NCBI RefSeq assembly: GCF_017876775.1
Contig: NZ_JAGIOP010000001.1
Span: 1 to 64,000 of the forward strand
Direction: 5' to 3'
DNA length: 64,000 bases
Source: Mycolicibacterium lutetiense
Lineage (GTDB): Bacteria > Actinomycetota > Actinomycetes > Mycobacteriales > Mycobacteriaceae
Shown: piece by piece, positions 16,984 to 24,804 of the stretch
Position numbering within the stretch: position 1 is the first letter of the stretch
How the letters are laid out: every line of letters starts with the position of its first letter
Made by a program: the position numbers and the translations under genes
Notes under the pieces: generated by a model
Told to the model about the DNA's origin: nothing
Database searches by the model: none
Seen by the model: the letters and a program-made list of their open reading frames with translations, nothing else

Positions 16984-17661
16984 CTATTTACGTCCCCGCT
17001 GGAACCGCCAGATCGCGTGGTCGAGGGCCGTCGCCGACATGTCGAGCTCTGGTGCCGCGGCGGTCACGATCTCGGCGGCGAACTCTGACCCAACGCTGCG
17101 GCGCGGTATCTCCAGCGCGTCGGCCACGTACCTCGTGATCATCCGGTCCGGCTTCACCCCGGGGACGCCCGCAAGCATCAGCACGTAGCGCCACGTGATC
17201 CCGGAGCGCTGGCCCTTCACCGCCCCCCACGCCTTCCGGATCTGTTCCAGCCGCACCTCGTCGTCGGCAGCTGCGCGGAGCGCGGTGGTGGTGTCGATCC
17301 CCGCCTCGGTGAGCACACGGGCCGCGTCTCGGATCGCCTCCGCCTTCAAGATCCCACCGCGGGTGGACGTGCGGTTGCGGGTGCCGATCCGGCTGGCCCA
17401 CGGGTCCGGGCCACTGCACTCGTCAAAGCTGGCCAGCAGCTCTGCGGTGCCATCGGTGGCCGGTTCGCCGCCCTGTTCCCGGCGGTAGGCCCGGTAGCGG
17501 TCGAGCACCTTCCCGACGCTGGCGTAGTTGACGCCGGTGGACTGCACCGAATCGATCACGCAGAGGGCGAGTCCGTCGCGGTAACCGCCAGGCGCCTCGG
17601 CACCGCGGAACTGTTCGCAGGCGGCGATGAGGGCTTTCAGCTGGGCGTCGGTGTGGGGCAT
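16984..17661 (-). CDS. Helix-hairpin-helix, DNA-glycosylase-like protein
   Basis: A 225 aa protein; ATG 17661 is used because residues upstream of it are low-complexity and overlap the divergent gene. The C-terminal half (GQRSGITWRYVLMLAGVPG followed by VKPDRMITRYV) matches the helix-hairpin-helix/GPD style of endonuclease III-like proteins, and the N-terminal half is helical (YRDGLALCVIDSVQSTGVNY). No cysteine cluster of the MutY/Nth iron-sulfur type is seen. Its divergent neighbour is a uracil-DNA-glycosylase-like enzyme, so a combined base-removal and strand-nicking function is plausible. The family-level call is good; the activity is inference. Confidence 0.6.
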   Translation of the reverse strand: MPHTDAQLKALIAACEQFRGAEAPGGYRDGLALCVIDSVQSTGVNYASVGKVLDRYRAYRREQGGEPATDGTAELLASFDECSGPDPWASRIGTRNRTSTRGGILKAEAIRDAARVLTEAGIDTTTALRAAADDEVRLEQIRKAWGAVKGQRSGITWRYVLMLAGVPGVKPDRMITRYVADALEIPRRSVGSEFAAEIVTAAAPELDMSATALDHAIWRFQRGRK

Positions 17662-17751
17662 GGGCGACAGCGTCGCACGGGGCACCGACGTAGGCGGGAA
17701 CCTTCTCGGATTCGCAGCCGTCGCGTCGGGGACCGGTGAGACCATTGCGAC

Positions 17752-18348
17752 ATGGCGACGGACACCAGGCGGAGGCGGTTGAACCTCATCGCCCGGCGGA
17801 TCAGCACCTGCCGGCAGTGCCCGGGCATGAACCGGCCCGGGGTGACCGAGTCGGCGCCGGGACGTGGGTCGGCGCACGCGCCCGTCGCCATAGTTGGGCA
17901 GAGCCTCTGCCGCAAGTGCATGGAGTCGGGGATCCCGTTCACCGGCGGCAGCGGTATCTACATCGACCGGGCGCTGGAACTCGCCGACCGGAAAAAGCCC
18001 GAGCTATTCATCACGAATGTGGTGCACTGCCACCCCGAGGACGACAGGAAATCGCGTCCGTACGAGATCGAGAACTGCTTGCACTTCCTCCACGCGGAGC
18101 TGGACGTCGTGTCGCCGCGGCTGATCATCGGGCTGGGCGAAGACGCGGAGAAGGTGCTCGCGGAGCGCTACCCCGATGTGCGGCGCCTGCCGTGGCCGTT
18201 CGTCAAGCCGCGCACCCCGAGGCTCGCGGCGACGTACCTGCTCTTCCCGGAGCACCCCGGGTCCCTGCGGTTCAAGAAGACCGCCGACCGTGGCTACTAC
18301 GCGCCGAGTCTTGCCCGCGCGATCAGGTGGGGGTTCGAGGTCGGGTAG
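17752..18348 (+). CDS. Uracil-DNA glycosylase superfamily protein, family 4-like
   Basis: A 198 aa enzyme. Cysteines C20, C23, C93 and C109 sit where family 4 glycosylases bind a 4Fe-4S cluster (CRQC, NVVHC, ENC). Motif A is altered: GQSLCRKCMESGIPFTGGSG instead of the usual GEAPG form, with the PFTG part kept. The third motif is FPEHPGSL in place of HPS. These enzymes flip out and excise damaged or non-standard bases. The unusual motif A, with two further cysteines, suggests a substrate other than plain uracil. It is divergent from the HhH protein across 90 bp, inside a defence-gene cluster. Confidence 0.75.
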   Translation: MATDTRRRRLNLIARRISTCRQCPGMNRPGVTESAPGRGSAHAPVAIVGQSLCRKCMESGIPFTGGSGIYIDRALELADRKKPELFITNVVHCHPEDDRKSRPYEIENCLHFLHAELDVVSPRLIIGLGEDAEKVLAERYPDVRRLPWPFVKPRTPRLAATYLLFPEHPGSLRFKKTADRGYYAPSLARAIRWGFEVG

Positions 18349-18359
18349 CTGTGGTGTGC

Positions 18360-19058
18360 CTACTGGTCGCCCGGCGGCACCGCCGCGGCGGGACTAGCTG
18401 CGATGCCGATGACCACGTCGTATCGGAGTGCCGGATCGATGTCGAGGTGCATCCCCAGCTCGGTGATCCTGCCGTCGCGGGGGTTCCATGGGCGGAACGG
18501 CTGCTCATGGCTGAGGAGGGCGCCCAGCGAGTCGATGGTCGGCTTCCACAGGTTCTGCCAGTTCCTGCTCGGCCCGACGGTGAAGGCCAGTTCGAGCCTG
18601 ACGGGTCCATCCGGCAGCGCCGGGACACCGGCGAGGGCCGAGCGGATCTGCTCCTTCGCCGCGGGTCCGTCCCATGAGGCGGTTGTCGTCGCTTGCAGAA
18701 CTTCGGTCGACGGCGCGGCCACCTCGCGTGCTGCCTCGGTCCTCACGGCGGAGTGCCCACCGCTGCGCTTGGTGCACCAGACCGACACCAGCCCGTCGTC
18801 GGACAGTCGGGAGGCGAGGGGCTTCGCGTAGTTGTCTAGGTCCCGCTTGTCCAGCAGGTCCAGGTGCGGCGCCAAGCCGACGTCGAGCCGCAGCGCCCAC
18901 GGGCCGTCGATCCGCGACGCCGCGAGCAGCGTGTCTGCTTCGTCCAGGAACTTCCCCAACTGCACCTGGCTGCGGTTGTCAGCCCGGTCCCAGGAGTCGA
19001 GCTGAGGCGCGAGGTTCAGCCGTGCGCAGTCACCGTCTGGGCGCGCGTACCACCGCAT
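18360..19058 (-). CDS. RusA-like protein with duplicated motif
   Basis: A 232 aa protein from ATG 19058. Two segments, KRDLDNYAKPLASRLSDDG and RNWQNLWKPTIDSLGALL, resemble the D-x-D-N-x-x-K-P-x-x-D-x-L signature of RusA Holliday-junction resolvases. Only the first copy has acidic residues at the catalytic positions, so the second half may be an inactive repeat. RusA-like nucleases normally resolve branched DNA. It converges on the UDG-like gene with 11 bases between stops. Family assignment is tentative; unknown function is the safe alternative. Confidence 0.5.
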   Translation of the reverse strand: MRWYARPDGDCARLNLAPQLDSWDRADNRSQVQLGKFLDEADTLLAASRIDGPWALRLDVGLAPHLDLLDKRDLDNYAKPLASRLSDDGLVSVWCTKRSGGHSAVRTEAAREVAAPSTEVLQATTTASWDGPAAKEQIRSALAGVPALPDGPVRLELAFTVGPSRNWQNLWKPTIDSLGALLSHEQPFRPWNPRDGRITELGMHLDIDPALRYDVVIGIAASPAAAVPPGDQ

Positions 19059-19175
19059 CAGCACACCGTAATCCGACGTACAGAGCGCAGCCGGGCGCAC
19101 CGCCGCTTCCGTGCGATTTCAGTGTTTCCGCGGGGCGTGGGCAAGCGGGGTGAATACCGGTGAGACGATCGCACC

Positions 19176-19604
19176 ATGGCCCGCCGCGCCGACTCCGACG
19201 AGCACTACGTCCTCGATTTGTGCGACGAGATCCTCGGGATTCGGGGACGGCGCCAGCAGCGGTTCGACTGGCTCCGCGGAGACCCGTCACCATCGCGACC
19301 GCGCGGTACGGAGCTTCCCGTCGACGGGTACTGGCCCAGCCTTGGGCTCGTCGTGGAGTTCCAGGAGGAGCAGCACTCAGAAGCGGTGGAGTTCTTCGAC
19401 CGTCGGCAGACCGTCTCCGGGGTCGGCCGCGCCGAGCAACGCCGCCGCTACGACGAACGCAAGCGCACCGAGATCCCCGCACACGGGATGCAGCTCATCG
19501 TCATCGAGAAGTCCGACTTCACGGTGAAGTCGAAGCGGATCGCCCGTGACCGCGCCCGTGACCTCGCGGTTGTCCATGAGCACCTCGACTCGCGCTGTTG
19601 CTGA
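19176..19604 (+). CDS. Restriction-endonuclease-fold protein
   Basis: A 142 aa protein with D50 in LPVDGYWPSLGLVVEF and E61-F-Q63 on the next strand, followed by EEQH and a later strand MQLIVIEKSDF. This is the layout of very short PD-(D/E)XK or VSR-like nucleases that work on their own or as subunits. It diverges from the RusA-like gene across about 117 bp. No partner methyltransferase is adjacent. A nicking role in the repair-like cluster or a stand-alone defence nuclease are both possible. Confidence 0.55.
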   Translation: MARRADSDEHYVLDLCDEILGIRGRRQQRFDWLRGDPSPSRPRGTELPVDGYWPSLGLVVEFQEEQHSEAVEFFDRRQTVSGVGRAEQRRRYDERKRTEIPAHGMQLIVIEKSDFTVKSKRIARDRARDLAVVHEHLDSRCC

Positions 19605-19771
19605 TCCCGTGCTTGTCATGCAACTGGCCCACAGGCTGCACTTCCCCGCGTTAATCGGTGGGTTCACCGACCAGGTAGAGGCGGATCTGTTGAAGCTCAC
19701 GAAGAGCGTGCCCGCAGACCTGTGGTGATTGCTCGCCGATTACGGCGCACGTATCCCTCGCTCTTGGGTGG

Positions 19772-20608
19772 TTACCTGGACGCATCCGCGACGGCAGCGA
19801 GCACATCAGCTGCAAGCGCGGCGACAGAAGCTGCCACCAGGTCGGGGTCTCCGATCCCTTCCTCTGCCCGACCTGCCATGACCGATCCAAGTGCATCGGG
19901 GCCGTCGGCGAAAAGAACGGGCAGCCAATCGAGAGCCTGCTCGGCCACCGTCTTGCAGATCGGGTCGGACAGTAGGCGCTGAAAGCTCGATCCGAGTGCC
20001 GCCGTGTCGGTTGTTGCTACGAGCAGGCGGTAGACGTCGTGAGCGTCCTTATCGTTGAGGCGGTCAGGTTGGTCGCGCCGTTCATGGATCTTGTGGACTT
20101 TCGCAATCAAGAGTGCGGCTCGCCCGGCGACTCGGGCTTCGAAAGTCCTTGTGTCGTCAGGGTCGAGCGCAGATATCGTACGGAGCTCGTTGTCCACTAC
20201 GGCGGCTTCCAACCCGACGGTCCGCCTTGTTGCTTGGTTGGAGTGGGGTGGGATCCGGGCACCGCGATGAGACCTACCGCCTTGCGACAAAGCATCTGGA
20301 ACCATCAGATCGACCGGGATGCCTGCCGGGTTTAGCCATGCTCCAGGCTGCCCGTTCACGTTCGGGTAGAAGCCAGCTCGTTTCATCGCTTCTTCAAGAA
20401 GTGGCTCTTCGGGGAGTCCCCGCGGGTCGACCGCCAGATCGCTGTCCTTCGTTGCCTCGGCGATCGCAACGTCTGCGTGACCACTGTGCAGATAGATGGC
20501 CTGCGCGCCGACCACGACGATCGAATCGTGTTGCTCGGTCAGGGCTTCGAGGGCGTCCAGCAGGGCTGAACGGGCTTTGATGAGTAAATCATCCACGGCG
20601 CCAATCAC
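19772..20608 (-). CDS. AbiEii-like nucleotidyltransferase toxin candidate
   Basis: A 278 aa protein. SIVVVGAQAIYLHSG followed by ATKDSDLAVD is the nucleotidyltransferase core (substrate loop, then the acidic metal-binding pair). The rest is helical, with KDAHDVYRLL in the family style. The upstream gene encodes an HTH protein of AbiEi-like length and overlaps it by about 20 bases. Known enzymes of this group (AbiEii, MenT) block growth by modifying tRNA or proteins with nucleotides. GTG 20608 is used; GTG 20596 is an alternative. Confidence 0.72.
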   Translation of the reverse strand: MIGAVDDLLIKARSALLDALEALTEQHDSIVVVGAQAIYLHSGHADVAIAEATKDSDLAVDPRGLPEEPLLEEAMKRAGFYPNVNGQPGAWLNPAGIPVDLMVPDALSQGGRSHRGARIPPHSNQATRRTVGLEAAVVDNELRTISALDPDDTRTFEARVAGRAALLIAKVHKIHERRDQPDRLNDKDAHDVYRLLVATTDTAALGSSFQRLLSDPICKTVAEQALDWLPVLFADGPDALGSVMAGRAEEGIGDPDLVAASVAALAADVLAAVADASR

Positions 20609-21677
20609 TTTCGTTGCGCTCCATCCATGAGATGAGTTCTTCTCCCTCGGAGGGGTTTCGGCCCGGACCCGTGAGTAGGTCTACTGCCGCCTGTTCAATC
20701 GCGACAATGACCGCACCGTCGCGATTGGTACCGGTTCCGGTGAACACGACGTCGTACTTAGGTTCGGCGAGAATCACATTCGCGCCCTTATCCGCTGGCC
20801 GTAGGCCCCATTCCTTTGCTGCGCGCGCCGCATCATCGACGTAGACCATCGCCGCGCGGGCGGGAGCGTAAGGCGCCCACTGCGCTGCCGCGATCGTTCC
20901 GGTTATTGCGTACTGCGAGTACTGAGAGTTGGCAGCTTTGCTCTGCAGCGCTTCTAGGCCGCGAGGCTCGATGTAGCTTGATGTGCGGTTGGTGCGGAAG
21001 AAGCTGTAGTCACGACTCCATCGGCGTAGGAGGGTTGGCCAGTCCTTCAGGACGTAGTCCGTTCCCATCTTCTGCACCAGCCCCTCTTCTTGAAGGAACT
21101 CCAACACCCGATACGTTGCGCCGGTGGATGCCCCGGACGTGCCGACGAGATCGCGTGCCGACCACGGACCCCGCTTTGCGATGAGTGCCCGGACTACACG
21201 AGCGGCGGGCTCACCTGCCAGCGATCCGCGTGGCCGGCCCGGGCTTCGCCATGGATCTTTATCGGCGCCCCGATCGCGAACGAATAGCGTGGGACGTGAC
21301 GACTGGATCAAGACGTTGCCGGTGGCGTCGATGAACGACATGTTCTCTTGCGACAGCCGCTCGCGCACTGGGGGCGCGAGGTATCGGGACATGACCATGG
21401 TCTTGGTGTCGATGAGCTCGCGATCTGCTGCCCACCGCAACTGTTCAGAGACTCTCGGAACGTCGCGGCCGACGAGCAGCCTCTTCGCCTCCACGAGGAA
21501 ACGAACCTGCTCACCTGAAGGTGCGGTGAGTGCCAGGATCGCGTCTATCGCGGCGTCCATCGGCGGTCTCTGAACGTCGACTCGCCAGTCGTCAGGTAGA
21601 CGATCGCGGAGTAGCTCGGTGCACTTGGTCAAGATCTCCGCCTCCGTGCCCGGCGGTGAAGTGATTGGTTCAGTCAT
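20589..21677 (-). CDS. AbiEi/MenA-like HTH antitoxin candidate
   Basis: A 362 aa protein from ATG 21677, chosen because AGGAG lies 6 bases upstream; ATG 21683 is too close to that site. The N-terminal region (VRFLVEAKRLL) has a weak nuclease-like pattern. The centre holds a winged helix: AARVVRALIAKRGPWSARDL then ASTGATYRVLEFLQEEGL. The C-terminal part is alpha/beta. It probably neutralises the downstream nucleotidyltransferase and binds its own promoter, where inverted repeats lie at 21706-21724 and 21813-21829. The N-terminal architecture differs from short AbiEi proteins and is closer in size to mycobacterial MenA antitoxins. Confidence 0.65.
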   Translation of the reverse strand: MTEPITSPPGTEAEILTKCTELLRDRLPDDWRVDVQRPPMDAAIDAILALTAPSGEQVRFLVEAKRLLVGRDVPRVSEQLRWAADRELIDTKTMVMSRYLAPPVRERLSQENMSFIDATGNVLIQSSRPTLFVRDRGADKDPWRSPGRPRGSLAGEPAARVVRALIAKRGPWSARDLVGTSGASTGATYRVLEFLQEEGLVQKMGTDYVLKDWPTLLRRWSRDYSFFRTNRTSSYIEPRGLEALQSKAANSQYSQYAITGTIAAAQWAPYAPARAAMVYVDDAARAAKEWGLRPADKGANVILAEPKYDVVFTGTGTNRDGAVIVAIEQAAVDLLTGPGRNPSEGEELISWMERNESDWRRG

Positions 21678-21705
21678 GAGCATCTCCTGTTCGGGAAATA
21701 TATCA

Positions 21706-21724
21706 GTTCCGATGGTTTCGGAAC
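21706..21724. promoter_or_regulatory. Operator candidate of the toxin-antitoxin pair
   Basis: A perfect 7-bp inverted repeat, GTTCCGA-N5-TCGGAAC, lies about 30 bases upstream of the antitoxin start. Position and symmetry suit an autoregulatory operator. Confidence 0.5.
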
Positions 21725-21812
21725 AAGGGATTTACCCGAACGGGTTGAATATGCCCACGTCATAACGCATGCAGGCTGAACGAACTTCGCGCGTGTTCGC
21801 GGTATGAGGGTA

Positions 21813-21829
21813 TTCCGTTGCCAACGGAA
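21813..21829. promoter_or_regulatory. Second inverted repeat with related half-sites
   Basis: TTCCGTT-N3-AACGGAA, perfect over 7 bp. The half-site TTCCG matches that of the repeat at 21706-21724, so both could bind the same protein. Confidence 0.4.
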
Positions 21830-21938
21830 CTGGCTCGTAACCCGAACGGTTCAGTTGCATAAGCCTGCGCTGGCACCGTCGTGCCGTAGAAGCTATGACG
21901 CCGCTTGCCGTGCATGGATATCGGTAGATCGAACCTCT

Positions 21939-21992
21939 GGGTGTTCAGAAACTGAACACCCGAACCAGATCCGACCTCTGGGTGTTCAGAAA
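21939..21992. repeat. Two tandem perfect palindromes, 31-bp period
   Basis: The same 23-bp palindrome occurs at 21939-21961 and 21970-21992. Arms are GGGTGTTCAG and CTGAACACCC around AAA. Flanking bases (CTCT before, GAACC after) are also repeated. As RNA each would form a 10-bp stem without a U-tract. They lie about 90 bases beyond the stop of the HTH gene and upstream of the toxin-antitoxin promoter, in a gene-free stretch of some 400 bp (21678-22083). Confidence 0.85.
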
Positions 21993-22083
21993 CTGAACAC
22001 CCGAACCTCGGCCCAGGGGCTTGTCAGGAGAGGTCCTACGCGGCGCGATACACGTCGGAGACTCTTTCAGACGCCGCGGACGG

Positions 22084-22587
22084 TCAACGCTTGCGTTTCG
22101 CCTTGGCGAGTAACTCGGCGACCTCGTCGGCGTCGGCATTCGCGAACTCCTCCGAGCTCTCGGCGATGAACCGGTTGCGTCGGGCGGGGAGCTCCTCGCG
22201 GTAGGCAAGGACATCGGCGAGCCGCAGCTTGCGTCGGACCGCGCCGGGCACGTGCGCGTCTAACTCGCCGTCTTGGATAAGGCGAACAACCGTGGGCCGG
22301 CTGAGACCGAGGATCTCGGCGGCCTGCTGGGTGGAGATTTCCTGGTCGCGGGTCAGGATGCTGATCGACTGGCCGTGATTAAGAGCGTGCGCGACGCGCT
22401 TGAGAACGTCGTATAGCTGTTCGGTGAGTTCGACACGGTCGTGTTCGCCCGCGCCGGACAGGAAGAAGGCAGACTCGGGTGAGGCCCTGTGACGGGCCTC
22501 ATGCGCCTCGATGAAGCTGAGGACATCGGCAAGTCCATTGGCATCGGCCGGAATCGGGTTAAGAATGTCCGCGGACGCGCTGCTCAT
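22084..22587 (-). CDS. Orphan excisionase-type HTH antitoxin
   Basis: A 167 aa protein from ATG 22587; the longer open frame upstream runs into IS sequence. Residues near 75-95 (ISTQQAAEILGLSRPTVVRL) are a MerR/excisionase-like helix-turn-helix, followed by LADVLAYREEL and an acidic-basic C-terminal helix. Proteins of this exact layout usually precede a PIN-domain toxin gene in a two-gene operon. Here nothing coding follows within 400 bp, so the toxin has been lost. The promoter region is interrupted by the IS element and contains a 23-bp repeat unit at -15 to -37. Confidence 0.75.
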   Translation of the reverse strand: MSSASADILNPIPADANGLADVLSFIEAHEARHRASPESAFFLSGAGEHDRVELTEQLYDVLKRVAHALNHGQSISILTRDQEISTQQAAEILGLSRPTVVRLIQDGELDAHVPGAVRRKLRLADVLAYREELPARRNRFIAESSEEFANADADEVAELLAKAKRKR

Positions 22588-22601
22588 GGGTCTCACTTCC
22601 T

Positions 22602-22631
22602 TTAATCCCACCGCAGGAACGCGACTAATCC
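22602..22631. repeat. Left end of an interrupted 23-bp repeat array
   Basis: One complete unit (ending CCGCAGGAACGCGA, 22602-22624) and the first 7 bases of a second (CTAATCC). The same units continue at 24582-24647 on the other side of the IS block, so the insertion split a tandem array that overlaps the promoter of the HTH gene. Confidence 0.8.
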
Positions 22632-22923
22632 TTGATCCACCGATGAATGGGCTGGTTGTTGGGGTGTCGGAATGAGGAAAGTGCCCTCTGAGCTGGAAAG
22701 ATTGGTGTTCTCTACGCAACAATCCGACCAGCACAAGAAAGGCACTTCCAGTGCGAGTGTCCCACACGTTCGGTCCCGACTCCGCGGTGTTCGACGAGGA
22801 CAACCTCGTGTCGTGCGCCGGGCTGGTCCCGGTGATGGCCCTGGCCGAGCAAGCTGGCCTGACACGGTTGTTGGACAACACAATTCACATCAGGTCGTCT
22901 CGGGTCAAGTCCGGGGCGGCTAA
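22629..22923 (+). mobile_element. Left-end remnant of an IS1380-family element
   Basis: About 295 bp aligned end to end with the first part of the complete IS that follows. It has a terminal repeat variant (TTGATCCACCGATGAAT), the ribosome site AGAAAGG and the first 57 codons of a transposase beginning GTG 22751 (RVSHTFGPDSAVFDEDN). The reading frame stops being homologous at the insertion point of the second IS. The two copies differ at many bases, so this is a related element and not a duplication. A CTAA precedes it at 22625-22628. Confidence 0.85.
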
Positions 22924-24581
22924 CCCTCGATCCACCGATGAATCGCCTGTTCGGAGGGTGTTGATGTAAGGAAAGTGCCCTTTGAGCTGGGATGATTGGA
23001 GTTACCACACTTCGATCAGCCCACGTTCAGAAAGGCGCTTCCGGTGCAAGTGTCCCATAGGTTCGCCGTGTCGTCGGCGGTCTTCGATGATGCACATCTC
23101 GTGTCGTGCGCCGGGCTGGTGCCGGTGATGACCCTGGCCGACCAGACCGGTCTGTCGCAGCTATTGGCCGACAAGATCCGGTTCACCTGTGAGCGGATCC
23201 GTTCGGCCGCGGCCCATCCGTCACCGAAGCTGACCACGCTGATCGCCGGGATGTGCGCCGGCGCGGACAGCATTGATGACCTAGACGTTGTGCGCTCGGG
23301 TGGGATGAAGACCCTCTTCGGTGGTGTGTACGCCCCGTCGACGATCGGAACCTTATTGCGGGAGTTCACCTTCGGGCATGCCCGCCAGCTCGAATCTGTC
23401 CTGCGCGAACACCTGGCCGCGCTGTGCGGGCGTGTCGATCTGTTGCCCGGCGCCGACGGACGGGCGTTCATCGACATCGACTCACTACTACGCCCGGTCT
23501 ACGGGCACGCCAAGCAGGGCGCCAGCTACGGACACACCAAGATCGCCGGCAGGCAGATCCTGCGCAAAGGCCTCTCACCGTTGATCACCACGATCAGCAC
23601 CGACCACGGTGCGCCGGTGATCGCCGGGGCGAGGTTGCGGGCGGGCAAGGCCAACTCCGGCAAGGGCGCAGCCCGCATGATCGCTCAAGCGGCCGCTACC
23701 GCCCGTGCTGCCGGGGTCACCGGGCAGATCCTGGTGCGTGGCGATTCGGCCTACGGCAATAGCACCGTGGTCACCGCCTGCCACCGAGCAGGTGTCCGGT
23801 TCTCGCTGGTGCTGACCAAGACCGCAGCAGTTGCCGCCGCCATTGACGCAATTCCCGAGACCGCGTGGACCCCGGTGAACTATCCCGGTGCTGTGCGTGA
23901 CCCCGACACCGGCGCCTGGATCTCCGATGCCGAAGTCGCCGAAACCACCTACACAGCCTTCGGTTCCACCAAGACTCCGGTGACCGCCCGGTTGGTCGTG
24001 CGCCGGGTCAAAGACGCGCGGTTCCTCGATGCGCTGTTTCCGGTGTGGCGGTACCACCCGTTCTTCACCAATTCCGACGAACCCGTCGACGCCGCTGACA
24101 TCACTCATCGCCGCCACGCCATCATCGAAACCGTGTTCGCCGACCTCATCGACGGACCTTTGGCGCACATGCCCTCGGGGCGGTTCGGCGCGAACTCGGC
24201 CTGGATCCTGTGCGCCGCGATCGCCCACAACCTGCTGCGCGCCGTCGGCGTCCTGGCCGGAGGTGCCCACGCGGTCGCCCGCGGGGCGACACTGCGCCGC
24301 AAGATAATCACTATCCCGGCCCGCCTGGCCCGTCCGCAACGCCAACCTATCCTGCACCTACCAGCGCACTGGCCCTGGACAGAGCACTGGCTCACGTTGT
24401 GGCGCAACACCATCGGCTACAGCCCACCAGAAATCGCCACCACCTGACCATATGCCGAAAGGCCCGACCGGAGCGCACAGGAACAGCTGGACAGACCAGC
24501 AGATACCCCCTGCCCGCGACCAGGACCAGCCCTCAACAGCCCAGCGAGGCACACCTACCCCAATTCATCAGTGGATCGAGG
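22924..24581 (+). mobile_element. Complete IS1380-family insertion sequence
   Basis: The element is 1,658 bp. Terminal inverted repeats CCTCGATCCACCGATGAAT (left) and ATTCATCAGTGGATCGAGG (right) differ at one position. CTAA flanks both ends (22920-22923 and 24582-24585), the 4-bp target duplication expected for IS1380. Left flank is the interior of the IS remnant, but right flank is the 23-bp repeat array, so the remnant's distal part is missing. Confidence 0.9.
23044..24447 (+). CDS. IS1380-family transposase
   Basis: A 467 aa DDE transposase. GTG 23044 is chosen by its AGAAAGG site and by match to the equivalent start in the neighbouring remnant. Catalytic residues are D in FIDIDSLLRPVYG, D in ILVRGDSAYGNS, and E in HAIIETVFADL. 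GRFGANSAWILCAAIAHNLLR is the family's C-terminal signature. Length is normal and the frame is intact, so the element is probably active. Transcription runs away from the HTH gene. Confidence 0.92.
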   Translation: MQVSHRFAVSSAVFDDAHLVSCAGLVPVMTLADQTGLSQLLADKIRFTCERIRSAAAHPSPKLTTLIAGMCAGADSIDDLDVVRSGGMKTLFGGVYAPSTIGTLLREFTFGHARQLESVLREHLAALCGRVDLLPGADGRAFIDIDSLLRPVYGHAKQGASYGHTKIAGRQILRKGLSPLITTISTDHGAPVIAGARLRAGKANSGKGAARMIAQAAATARAAGVTGQILVRGDSAYGNSTVVTACHRAGVRFSLVLTKTAAVAAAIDAIPETAWTPVNYPGAVRDPDTGAWISDAEVAETTYTAFGSTKTPVTARLVVRRVKDARFLDALFPVWRYHPFFTNSDEPVDAADITHRRHAIIETVFADLIDGPLAHMPSGRFGANSAWILCAAIAHNLLRAVGVLAGGAHAVARGATLRRKIITIPARLARPQRQPILHLPAHWPWTEHWLTLWRNTIGYSPPEIATT

Positions 24582-24647
24582 CTAATCCCACCGCAGGAAC
24601 GCGACTAATCCCACCGCAGGAACGCGACTAATCCCCGCAGGAACGCG
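24582..24647. repeat. Three tandem 23-bp repeats right of the IS
   Basis: Units at 24582-24604, 24605-24627 and a shorter 24628-24648, each CTAATCCCACCGCAGGAACG plus CGA; the last unit lacks two bases. They match the unit at 22602-22624. The next 160 bases to 24804 hold no gene that I can support. Confidence 0.85.
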
Positions 24648-24804
24648 ACCAAGTGTAGCGGAGTTACGAAAATAGGGTAAACGTCGGGCCGTATGTGAAC
24701 TGGTGCCGCACCCGGCATCAACGACGACTCGCTTTGCCGTTCTCGTTCAACGTGCAGGTCAACATGGCGCGAATCTGCTTCGTCACACGGACAGTTGCCC
24801 ACCG

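Noticed and set aside
19605..19771. Short frame after the small nuclease gene
   Set aside because: No start site, no motif, and it crosses the end of two real genes.
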